8,524 nucleotides of DNA from a bacterium (lineage in GTDB: Bacteria > Patescibacteriota > Patescibacteriia > 2-12-FULL-60-25): assembly GCA_020056125.1 (NCBI GenBank), contig JAGVIJ010000021.1, forward strand, positions 1 through 8,524. Reading direction: 5' to 3'. Of the stretch, positions 1 to 4,775 are shown piece after piece. The stretch's first letter is position 1. Each line of letters begins with the position of its first letter. The notes beneath the pieces are model-generated. The model was not told where the DNA came from. It saw nothing but the letters and a program-made list of their open reading frames with translations, and did no database searches. Made by a program: the position numbers and the translations under genes.

Positions 1-10
1 CTTCCGATCT
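1..10. other. Illumina adapter remnant at contig end
   Basis: The first ten bases, CTTCCGATCT, are identical to the 3' end of the standard Illumina sequencing adapter (…GCTCTTCCGATCT). The match sits exactly at the first base of the window, where untrimmed adapter appears in assembled contigs. These bases are therefore probably not genomic, and any reading frame entering from position 1 should be distrusted. Confidence 0.85.
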
Positions 11-86
11 TCAGACACGGGTTTTTTGTCCTAAGAAAAAAAGTTGAGTCAGAATCTTAAACCAACGTCCCACGATAAAAAATTAT
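11..86. other. Upstream region of pheT, no gene visible
   Basis: In many bacteria pheS ends just before pheT. The three forward frames here stop at 32-34, 45-47 or 58-60, and none of the short peptides resembles a PheS C-terminus. There is no Shine-Dalgarno site before the pheT ATG; the last bases are A/T-rich, with GATAAA at 74-79 ending 7 nt before the start. If this hexamer is a -10 element, the pheT mRNA would be leaderless or nearly so. No convincing -35 box was found at normal spacing. Confidence 0.35.
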
Positions 87-2555
87 ATGAATTCTCTTGT
101 CTCGTACGAATGGCTCAAACACTACGTCAAACTCGCGGATACGCCAGAGAAATTTGCCGCGCGAATTTCTTTATCTGGTCCGTCAGTCGAGCGCATTTTG
201 CATCCGGCTGAAAGTTTGGATCAAATTGCAGTGGGGCATGTGTTGGAAATCAAACCGCATCCCAAGGCCGACCGTTTGAAAATCGCGGTGGTGGACGTCG
301 GACCGCGGACGTCGGACCGCGGATGCATTGAGCTCGTGTGCGGCGGAATAAACCTCAAACCTGATCAATGGGTGGCTGTGGCTTTGCCCGGCGCCATGGT
401 TCGTTGGCATGGTCAAGGCGATTTGGTGCGGCTTGAGCCGGCTGAAATCCGCGGTGTGAAGAGCGAAGGTATGATCGCTTCAGCTAATGAAATTGGTTTG
501 AGCTTGGCCTTTCCGCATAAAGAAATGGAAATTTTAGATCTGGGTGAGCAATTACCCGAGGCAAAGATGAAACCCGGCGCGCCGTTGGCCGATGTTTTGG
601 GATTCACCGGAGATGTGGTTTTTGACATGGAGGTTACCTCTAATCGTCCGGATGCTATGGGCATGGTGGGCATGGCGCGCGAGGCCGCCGCGATTTTGAA
701 TAGACCCTTTATTTGGAAACAGCCCTCAGTTCCAAAATCCAAATCTCGAAATTCCAAATTCCAAATTCGAAATTCGGCGTCCAAACTTTGTCCCCGCTAC
801 ATGGCTGCGCAAATTGACGGGGTGAAGGTCGAACCGTCGCCGTGGTGGTTGCGCAAGCGCTTGATGCTGGCCGGAATAAATCCCATTAATAATATTGTTG
901 ACGTGACCAATTATGTTTTGCTGGAGCTAGCTCAACCCATGCACGCTTTTGATGCCCGAACCGTGGACAAAGGCATTGTGGTTCGTTTGGCGCGCGCAGG
1001 CGAGGAGATCAAGGCTTTGGACGGAAAGGATTATGCTTTAGACGACACCATGTTGGTAATCGCGGATGATAAAAAACCCATAGCCGTGGCCGGAATCATG
1101 GGCGGTGAAGTTACGGGCGTGGCTGAATCAACCACTTCAATTATTTTGGAAGCTGCAAGTTTTGATCCGGTCTCCATTCGCCGAACCTCGCGCAAACTCA
1201 ATCTTCAATCCGCATCCCAACAATTATTTGAAAAAGGATTATCGGTTGAAGCGCCGGAATGCGCTTTAGCTCGCGCCATTGAATTAATTTTAGATGTGGC
1301 TGGCGGCGAATTGGTCTCTACGCCTGTGGACGTGCGAGCAGGAAAATATAAAGCGTTAAGTTTTAAAATTTCAGCTGACGAGATCAATGCGCTGATTGGC
1401 GTGACGCTGGCGCAAAAAGAAATGGTTGCGATTCTCAAGCGTCTGGGTTTTAAGATTACGACTTCCGGAAAAATCATTAAAGCCGTGGTGCCCTGGTGGC
1501 GCGATCATGATATTGAGTTGGCGCGCGATTTGGTTGAGGAGGTGGCGCGCGTGTATGGCTATGCCAATATTCCGGGCGTGGTACCGTTTGATCTGGCGCC
1601 GCGTCCCACGGATGCGGGTTTGGTGTGGGAGGATCGGCTGAAAGAAATGGCCAAAGGCGCCGGTCTGGTTGAGACGTATTCCTATTCATTTGTGTCGCGC
1701 GAGTTATTGAAAAAAGCGGGTTATAACGCCAAGAATCTCTTGGCTGTGCAAAATTCGCTGACCGCAGAGCTGGAAATCATGCGTACCACTTTGTTGCCTT
1801 CGCTCTTGCAAATCGCATCTGAAAATCGCGAACGCGAATCGGAAATGCGTTTATTTGAAATTGCAAATGTTTATTGTAAACGGACGTCGGACGCCGGACC
1901 TAGGACGTCGGACGATTTACCTGACGAGCAATTGGAACTCGGCGCGTTATTCACGGGCATGTCTGAACCATGGAAAGTTGCCAAGGGTTTTGTGGAGCAC
2001 ATCTTAAACGAACTTCAGATTATTGATTCCGGGTTACAGGCTTTAGGTTCCAGGTTGCGGGTTTCATGGAAGCGCTTGGCCACGGATAATTTTTGGCATC
2101 CGGGACGAACGGTTCAAGTGTTCGTCGATGAGGCTTTAGCGGCCACGGTAGGCGAAGTTTCGCCGGAAATCGCTCAACGCTTTAAGCTCGATGGTCGGGT
2201 TGCCTTGGTGGATATGCCGCTCACGACATTGTTTAAATTCGCCACCACCAAAAAGCGTTTTGCGCCCGTGTCTGAATTCCCGGTGGCTAAACGCGACTTG
2301 GCCGTGGTGGTGGATGCGCGCGTTGAATTTGATGATATGGAATGGGAGATTCGCGGCGTAGATCCGCTGGTATCTTTGGTTAGATGGTTTGATACTTTCA
2401 AGGGCAAGGGATTGCCTGCCGGAAAAAAGTCGCTGGCCATGCATTTGGAATTTTCATCTCCGGAACGCACGCTGGAAAGCAAAGAAGTGGATAGTTTGAT
2501 GGAAAGAGTTCAATTGTGTCTCAAAGAAAAATTCAAAGCCGAGATTCGCGTGTGA
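87..2555 (+). CDS. pheT: Phenylalanyl-tRNA synthetase beta subunit
   Basis: Beta chain of the cytoplasmic alpha2-beta2 enzyme that charges tRNA-Phe; it binds tRNA and edits mischarged Tyr-tRNA-Phe, while PheS carries the synthetic site. The 822 residues are near the usual 780-820. Visible domains: EMAP/OB-type tRNA-binding domain (about 41-160, with HPKADRLKI near 58 and IRGVKSEGMIAS at 121-132), the VTSNRPDAMGM segment from 183, B3/B4 editing domain (about 235-400, with NNIVDVTNYV and QPMHAFD), B5 (about 425-495), the PheRS-beta core (about 505-700) and a C-terminal FDX-ACB anticodon-binding domain (about 723-822, SEFPVAKRDLAVVV). The ATG at 87 gives the expected MNSLVSYEWL N-terminus but has no Shine-Dalgarno site. 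Four short segments (residues about 70-79, 215-231, 599-609 and 648-662) are encoded by repeat DNA and look like insertions. pheS is not in view. Confidence 0.97.
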   Translation: MNSLVSYEWLKHYVKLADTPEKFAARISLSGPSVERILHPAESLDQIAVGHVLEIKPHPKADRLKIAVVDVGPRTSDRGCIELVCGGINLKPDQWVAVALPGAMVRWHGQGDLVRLEPAEIRGVKSEGMIASANEIGLSLAFPHKEMEILDLGEQLPEAKMKPGAPLADVLGFTGDVVFDMEVTSNRPDAMGMVGMAREAAAILNRPFIWKQPSVPKSKSRNSKFQIRNSASKLCPRYMAAQIDGVKVEPSPWWLRKRLMLAGINPINNIVDVTNYVLLELAQPMHAFDARTVDKGIVVRLARAGEEIKALDGKDYALDDTMLVIADDKKPIAVAGIMGGEVTGVAESTTSIILEAASFDPVSIRRTSRKLNLQSASQQLFEKGLSVEAPECALARAIELILDVAGGELVSTPVDVRAGKYKALSFKISADEINALIGVTLAQKEMVAILKRLGFKITTSGKIIKAVVPWWRDHDIELARDLVEEVARVYGYANIPGVVPFDLAPRPTDAGLVWEDRLKEMAKGAGLVETYSYSFVSRELLKKAGYNAKNLLAVQNSLTAELEIMRTTLLPSLLQIASENRERESEMRLFEIANVYCKRTSDAGPRTSDDLPDEQLELGALFTGMSEPWKVAKGFVEHILNELQIIDSGLQALGSRLRVSWKRLATDNFWHPGRTVQVFVDEALAATVGEVSPEIAQRFKLDGRVALVDMPLTTLFKFATTKKRFAPVSEFPVAKRDLAVVVDARVEFDDMEWEIRGVDPLVSLVRWFDTFKGKGLPAGKKSLAMHLEFSSPERTLESKEVDSLMERVQLCLKEKFKAEIRV
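293..322 (+). repeat. Tandem 14-bp repeat inside pheT
   Basis: GGACGTCGGACCGC occurs twice head to tail (293-306 and 307-320), followed by GG. It encodes GPRTSDRG between the VVDVG strand and the ELVCGG strand of the tRNA-binding domain. In most PheT proteins this position is a short turn, so the repeat reads as an in-frame insertion. The same core, GGACGTCGGAC, recurs at 1882-1913. Confidence 0.8.
730..777 (+). repeat. AAATTCC-type simple repeat inside pheT
   Basis: About 48 bases are built from imperfect copies of a TTCCAAA / AAATTCC / AAATTCG unit. They encode a Lys/Ser/Asn-rich stretch (KSKSRNSKFQIRNS) lying between the VTSNRPDAMGM segment and the CPRY start of the B3/B4 domain. The composition is unlike the rest of the protein. 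The position is a domain linker, where an in-frame insertion is most easily tolerated. Confidence 0.75.
1881..1914 (+). repeat. GGACGTCGGAC repeat, second site in pheT
   Basis: Two copies of GGACGTCGGAC (1882-1892 and 1903-1913) are separated by ten bases and encode RTSDAGPRTSDD after the LFEIANVY strand of the core domain. Orientation and reading phase are the same as at 293-322: both sites give the peptide GPRTSD. The two sites are more than 1.5 kb apart and belong to one repeat family. Confidence 0.8.
2028..2072 (+). repeat. GGTTACAGG/GGTTCCAGG-type repeat inside pheT
   Basis: The stretch reads as degenerate copies of a GGTTCCAGG-like unit (CGGGTTACAGG, TTAGGTTCCAGG, TTGCGGGTTTC). It encodes SGLQALGSRLRVS between the NELQI helix end and the WKR…FWHPGRTV segment of the synthetase core. 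It resembles short interspersed simple repeats, but the copies are less regular than at the other sites, so this call is less certain. Confidence 0.5.
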
Positions 2556-2574
2556 TGACAAACTGCGTGTAAAA

Positions 2575-2600
2575 AAAAGCCGTCCGAGAGGGCGGCTTTT
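2575..2600. terminator. Bidirectional intrinsic terminator
   Basis: An 11-bp stem (AAAAGCCGTCC pairing with GGGCGGCTTTT, one G-T wobble) closes on a GAGA tetraloop at 2586-2589. On the + strand the stem ends in four T, 20 nt after the pheT stop. On the - strand the eight A at 2571-2578 become a run of eight T, the stronger tail. It lies between pheT and the converging - strand gene ending at 2627, so one hairpin can stop transcription from both sides. Confidence 0.88.
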
Positions 2601-2626
2601 GAGTTGGGAGGCGCGAGATCCGAAGG

Positions 2627-3061
2627 CTAGTTGGTCATCTTCTGATCTTGCCCGCCCTTTTCTTCGGCGAGTTGCGTCTTGATTAGCGCGATGTCGTGTT
2701 TCAGACCAGCGACTTTTTCGCTGAAGTTGAGTTCGCGATCGGCTAGATGCTTGCGGAGCGCCTCGAGCATCATGGTGATGGTGACGGTCTGGAATCGGCT
2801 CGAAAGTTTTTCCGAGCCGGAAAGCGCCATGGCGCGCAACGTCGCAGTCGCGGCACCGAACCAGGTCTTCGGTTTCACCGTCGGTTCGGGTACGCGTGGA
2901 AGATATACTTCGATCACCGGTTGCTCGACTCGGCAATATTCGACCAACTTTTCCGCAAAGCCGACCAGAACGCCGAGTCTGCCGCGTTCATGACGGGCGA
3001 GCGTATGTTCTGCTCGCAAGCCCTCGAGTTTCAGCCGCAAGGTCTCCGAATTTTGTTGCAT
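2627..3061 (-). CDS. Hypothetical soluble helix-rich protein
   Basis: The 144-residue product is not recognised. It has a charged helical N-terminus (about 1-46, heptad-like Leu spacing, TLRLKLEGLRAEH), a proline-rich middle (about 47-65, VYLPRVPEPTVKPK) and a second charged helical part (about 95-137, ending TQLAEEKGGQDQK). There is no signal peptide or clear membrane segment, so a small coiled-coil or scaffolding protein is possible. The ATG at 3061 is supported by AGGAGG (3068-3073) six bases upstream. It follows another - strand gene after a 42-bp gap and ends just before the shared terminator at 2575-2600. A TTGACG-17-TATAAA promoter lies directly upstream. Codons are richer in G/C-ending forms than in pheT or dnaE, by eye. 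Confidence 0.8.
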   Translation of the reverse strand: MQQNSETLRLKLEGLRAEHTLARHERGRLGVLVGFAEKLVEYCRVEQPVIEVYLPRVPEPTVKPKTWFGAATATLRAMALSGSEKLSSRFQTVTITMMLEALRKHLADRELNFSEKVAGLKHDIALIKTQLAEEKGGQDQKMTN

Positions 3062-3065
3062 GGCG

Positions 3066-3073
3066 CACCTCCT
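3066..3073 (-). promoter_or_regulatory. Strong Shine-Dalgarno site for the 3061 start
   Basis: Read on the - strand the sequence is AGGAGGTG, close to the full anti-SD complement, placed 4-6 nt before the ATG. It fixes the start at 3061. Confidence 0.85.
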
Positions 3074-3078
3074 CGTTT

Positions 3079-3107
3079 TTTATAACTGATTTTAGCTCTT
3101 GCGTCAA
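3079..3107 (-). promoter_or_regulatory. Sigma70-type promoter for the 2627-3061 gene
   Basis: On the - strand TTGACG (3102-3107) and TATAAA (3079-3084) are separated by exactly 17 bases. The -35 box overlaps the stop codon of the upstream - strand gene (3104-3106). The predicted start of transcription, near 3072, would fall in or next to the Shine-Dalgarno site and leave a leader of only about 11 nt. The boxes are good but that geometry is tight, so the gene may instead be co-transcribed from upstream. Confidence 0.5.
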
Positions 3108-3502
3108 AGGGATATGATTATGATGCCGTAGAGCAGAGTGGCTTCTGCTAGGTAGCTTCCAACAACTTGAGGAAGAGAGGGCCCGCGATCCTTCTCTGCG
3201 CGGGTGCTGAAAGCGACGGCTGTGACCGCGGCGACAGCGCCGATGGTTGCGACGGCAGTGATCGCGCTGGTTGCGACGATCGCGCCGACGGTACTGGCAA
3301 GGGCGACAGCGAAAGCGGCTATGGCGAAGATGGCGAAGTCGTCGGTTTTGAGGAAAATGAAGGCGATGCTAAGAGCCAAGATGGCGACAGTATTAGTGGC
3401 AGCGGCGGCAGTATCTCGGCGCTCTCCGAAATCGTAGCTAATGAAAAACGCAGAGAACATCGTCACACTGGCGATGATTTGCCAAAGGATCATCTTCTTC
3501 AT
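3104..3502 (-). CDS. Hypothetical polytopic membrane protein
   Basis: The 132-residue product is not recognised. It is very hydrophobic and Ala/Val/Thr-rich, with about five candidate membrane helices (roughly residues 4-22, 32-51, 56-76, 78-98 and 113-132). A charged loop (TRAEKDRG, about 100-107) comes before the last helix and the chain ends inside it. The N-terminus MKKMILWQII looks like a signal anchor. ATG at 3502 is chosen over TTG at 3508 because GGAG (3510-3513) lies seven bases upstream of the ATG and would be too close to the TTG. The segment from 70 to 98 is nearly all A, V, T, I and G, partly repetitive. It probably forms an operon with the 2627-3061 gene, 42 bp downstream. The + strand reading of the same DNA gives only D/G-rich, gene-unlike peptides. 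Confidence 0.75.
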   Translation of the reverse strand: MKKMILWQIIASVTMFSAFFISYDFGERRDTAAAATNTVAILALSIAFIFLKTDDFAIFAIAAFAVALASTVGAIVATSAITAVATIGAVAAVTAVAFSTRAEKDRGPSLPQVVGSYLAEATLLYGIIIISL

Positions 3503-3592
3503 AGCCAATCTCCTTTTTGTTTATTCGTGTGGGCAACGTCTCATATTTTTATGGTTTGGTCAAGCTGTGAATCTTCGAATTTTCGGATGTGT
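3503..3592. promoter_or_regulatory. Divergent intergenic region with Shine-Dalgarno and extended -10
   Basis: The region between the - strand gene starting at 3502 and the + strand gene starting at 3607 must hold promoters for both. On the - strand side GGAG (3510-3513) is the ribosome site, and a TTGACC hexamer lies at about 3556-3561 but lacks a well-spaced -10. On the + strand side the extended -10 described separately runs out of its right edge. Confidence 0.4.
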
Positions 3593-3598
3593 TATACT
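3590..3598 (+). promoter_or_regulatory. Extended -10 promoter for the 3607 gene
   Basis: TGTTATACT is an extended -10 (TGn followed by TATACT at 3593-3598). It ends eight bases before the ATG at 3607, so transcription would start at about 3605-3607 and the mRNA would be leaderless or nearly so. No clear -35 box is present at 3570-3575, which an extended -10 does not strictly need. Confidence 0.55.
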
Positions 3599-3606
3599 AT
3601 TGGTAT

Positions 3607-3864
3607 ATGCCGACTATATTGACCACCTTGGATCTGCTTTATCTGGTTTCAGCCTTGGCCATTTTCGCCGTGGCGATTTTTTTATCCTGGGCGCTGTGTG
3701 AGTTGGCTCGATTTTTTCATCAGGCTAATCGCGTGGTCAAGCAAGCGCGCGATAGCATCGGTTATGTGGAAAATATTTTGCAAAGCCTGACTCGAGGTTT
3801 ATTTGCCGAAGGAGGAAAAGCCTTGATGGGATATTTGCAAAAACGTAAGAAAAAAGAATCGTAG
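3607..3864 (+). CDS. Small single-pass membrane protein
   Basis: The 85-residue product has one hydrophobic helix (about 10-31) and then a long amphipathic, basic helix (ELARFFHQANRVVKQARDSIGYVENILQSL, split here only by reading), ending in the basic tail KRKKKES. This resembles the general plan of small DUF948-like proteins: an N-terminal membrane anchor and a cytoplasmic helix. I cannot confirm that family by eye. ATG at 3607 is preferred over the in-frame GTG at 3589 because the GTG lies upstream of the extended -10. There is no Shine-Dalgarno site. The stop codon (3862-3864) is part of the left arm of the repeat element at 3858-3941, so the last residues may have been altered by its insertion. 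Confidence 0.75.
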   Translation: MPTILTTLDLLYLVSALAIFAVAIFLSWALCELARFFHQANRVVKQARDSIGYVENILQSLTRGLFAEGGKALMGYLQKRKKKES

Positions 3865-3941
3865 GGGCGCAATTTACCTGCCTGCCGGCAGGCAGGTTGC
3901 GTCCAATTTGGAACAGGCGTGATGAATCACGCCCCTATGAT
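3858..3941. repeat. MITE-like palindromic repeat element
   Basis: An 84-bp element is bounded by 12-bp inverted repeats with one mismatch: ATCGTAGGGGCG (3858-3869) and CGCCCCTATGAT (3930-3941). Inside are a perfect 22-bp palindrome at 3876-3897 (centre CTGCCGGCAG) flanked by CGCAA/TTGCG arms (3868-3872 and 3897-3901), and a hairpin GGCGTGAT-GA-ATCACGCC at 3916-3933. It encodes no protein. The build, small size and terminal repeats suggest a non-autonomous mobile repeat. On RNA it could also act as a hairpin cluster protecting the 3' end of the upstream mRNA. There is no T run, so it is not a classical terminator. Confidence 0.75.
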
Positions 3942-3950
3942 GTTCACCGC

Positions 3951-3980
3951 TTGACAAAAAGCGCTTTTTTAGTTTAACGT
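3951..3980 (+). promoter_or_regulatory. Probable promoter of the 4015-4697 gene pair
   Basis: A perfect TTGACA (3951-3956) lies 58 bp before the GTG start. The best -10 candidates are TTAACG or TAACGT, 17-18 bases downstream (3974-3980), and are poor. A symmetric stretch, AAAAAGCGCTTTTT (3956-3969), fills the spacer and could be an operator for a dimeric regulator; that part is speculation. Confidence 0.5.
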
Positions 3981-4000
3981 CCGGATAGCACCATCACATT

Positions 4001-4007
4001 AAGGAGG
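4001..4007 (+). promoter_or_regulatory. Strong Shine-Dalgarno site deciding a GTG start
   Basis: AAGGAGG lies seven bases before the GTG at 4015. This near-perfect site makes GTG the start even though an ATG (M13 of the product) follows in frame. Confidence 0.88.
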
Positions 4008-4014
4008 AACAGAA

Positions 4015-4410
4015 GTGAGCAAACAAACCAGCTCTCAAAACCCGGACGCCATGTCCGAGCCCAAGGTTGGCGCCTTCAAGCTTCAAGGGTTCTGGGAGTT
4101 CCATTTCGATGCATATATCGGCGAGCAGGGCGAACGGATTTTTCCGTATAGCAAAACCGCAGAAGCGGCCGCTGCTCGGCTGAGGTTCTATGGCCGAGTG
4201 CAGGTGTTTTCTCCATTAACACCTGAACAGGCCAAGGGCGTGAATGGCGCCCTGCGAGAGTTCACCGAAAAAGTTCAGCAAGAGCTGGGCATAACCAAAC
4301 GGGGAGGAAAATCATGGATCGATCAGATGAAATTCCGAATTCCGAGTTGGAGCCGGTTGCTGGCAGGGTCAGTTGCGTGGTGTTTGTCACGGACGATGGG
4401 CATGTCCTGA
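4015..4410 (+). CDS. Hypothetical protein, GTG start
   Basis: The 131-residue product is not recognised. It appears soluble, with a polar N-terminus, an aromatic stretch (FKLQGFWEFHFDAYIGEQG, about 22-40), then mixed helix-like parts (SKTAEAAAARLRFYG and REFTEKVQQELGITK) up to about residue 95. The final 32 residues (from SWIDQMKF) lie in the 97 nt shared with the next gene and look less protein-like than the other frame there. The true end could thus be altered by a frameshift, or the tail may simply be unconstrained. The start is fixed by AAGGAGG at 4001. It heads a likely two-gene operon with translational coupling to the 4314 gene. G/C-ending codons appear commoner than in pheT or dnaE. 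Confidence 0.7.
   Translation: MSKQTSSQNPDAMSEPKVGAFKLQGFWEFHFDAYIGEQGERIFPYSKTAEAAAARLRFYGRVQVFSPLTPEQAKGVNGALREFTEKVQQELGITKRGGKSWIDQMKFRIPSWSRLLAGSVAWCLSRTMGMS
4301..4307 (+). promoter_or_regulatory. Shine-Dalgarno site for the 4314 start
   Basis: GGGGAGG lies six bases before ATG 4314, inside the coding region of the preceding gene. It supports a real, separately initiated second gene despite the overlap. Confidence 0.75.
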
Positions 4411-4697
4411 TCCGCGAACCGGACGATGGGTTCGCTGTCAGGATTGAGCTCTCAGCTCACCTGCCCGTGGTCAACGGCCGCATCGAGTGGCCCGGTCAGA
4501 ACTTGCTGGGAGCCACTCAACAGGCTTTGGAAACCGTCTGCTTCCGTTTGTTGGATACGCCTGGGCTTTACGGGCGCGCGGCAACCGCAAGCCAAGGCAG
4601 CTCGTTTGGCCGGGAGATCTCGCTAGATCGCGTTGTTCTTTCTCTTGTTCTCATGACCCCTGTCGGGTCTTTTTTTATCCCGCCGTTGGCGGGATAA
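4314..4697 (+). CDS. Hypothetical protein running through a terminator
   Basis: The 127-residue product is not confidently recognised. The part VSCVVFVTDDGHVLIREPDDGF, followed by GRIEWPGQ and ATQQALETVCFRLLDTPGL, echoes the strand and helix order of a Nudix domain, but the Nudix box (GX5EX7REUXEEXGU) is absent, so this would be a degenerate relative at best. Start ATG 4314 has GGGGAGG six bases upstream and overlaps the preceding gene by 97 nt. The last 14 residues (MTPVGSFFIPPLAG) are encoded by the terminator hairpin at 4655-4676 and the palindrome at 4675-4697, whose last bases supply the TAA. The natural C-terminus was probably shorter, with the present end a result of repeat insertion or loss of a stop. 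Confidence 0.65.
   Translation: MDRSDEIPNSELEPVAGRVSCVVFVTDDGHVLIREPDDGFAVRIELSAHLPVVNGRIEWPGQNLLGATQQALETVCFRLLDTPGLYGRAATASQGSSFGREISLDRVVLSLVLMTPVGSFFIPPLAG
4655..4676 (+). terminator. Intrinsic terminator inside the end of the 4314 gene
   Basis: GACCC and GGGTC form a 5-bp stem around CTGTC, followed by seven T (4670-4676). It would end the transcript of the 4015/4314 gene pair. The open reading frame of the second gene continues through it, so a terminated mRNA would lack a stop codon. Confidence 0.7.
4675..4697. repeat. Palindromic repeat, 10-bp stem
   Basis: TTATCCCGCC (4675-4684) and GGCGGGATAA (4688-4697) form a perfect stem with a GTT loop. The stop codon of the 4314 gene is the last three bases. 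It looks like a member of an interspersed palindromic repeat family. Confidence 0.75.
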
Positions 4698-4724
4698 CCC
4701 ACTGTAGCCTTGGCGAAGGTGGGT
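4697..4724. repeat. Second imperfect hairpin repeat before dnaE
   Basis: ACCCAC (4697-4702) and GTGGGT (4719-4724) pair around a segment containing GCC-TT-GGC (4707-4714). It directly abuts the 10-bp palindrome, giving two adjacent repeats in 50 bp. No gene is encoded from here to the dnaE start at 4776. Confidence 0.55.
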
Positions 4725-4739
4725 GGCTTTATTGAAGGG

Positions 4740-4768
4740 TTGGCGATTTTGAGCGGAGTCGCTAAGAT
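4740..4768 (+). promoter_or_regulatory. Candidate dnaE promoter giving a leaderless mRNA
   Basis: TTGGCG (4740-4745) and TAAGAT (4763-4768) are exactly 17 bases apart, and the -10 ends seven bases before ATG 4776. Transcription would start at or next to the ATG. The boxes match the consensus only in part (3 of 6 and 4 of 6), so this rests on geometry and on the absence of a Shine-Dalgarno site. Confidence 0.4.
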
Positions 4769-4775
4769 AAGCGCG

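Noticed and set aside
1..60. Open frame entering from the left edge as a possible pheS end
   Set aside because: Its first codons are adapter sequence and the peptide does not resemble a PheS C-terminus.
730..777. CRISPR-like array
   Set aside because: The units are degenerate 7-mers without spacers, inside a coding gene, with no cas genes nearby.
2454..2936. 160-residue - strand frame overlapping the end of pheT
   Set aside because: It crosses the terminator at 2575-2600 and overlaps two better-supported genes; no ribosome site or recognisable domain.
3503..3508. TTG start two codons upstream for the polytopic membrane protein
   Set aside because: The GGAG site would be only one base away; the ATG at 3502 has ideal spacing.
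3589..3606. GTG start six codons upstream for the small membrane protein
   Set aside because: It would place the start upstream of the extended -10 box and has no ribosome site.
3167..3622. + strand frame giving a long D/G/S-rich protein
   Set aside because: It mirrors the Ala/Val-rich membrane gene on the - strand; composition is typical of an antisense shadow and the - strand gene has a ribosome site and helices.
4314..4697. Nudix hydrolase call
   Set aside because: Only the general strand/helix order is reminiscent; the glutamates of the Nudix box are missing.
4710..4775. Upstream TTG start adding 22 residues to dnaE
   Set aside because: The extension is encoded by hairpin repeat DNA, has no ribosome site, and the family N-terminus fits ATG 4776.
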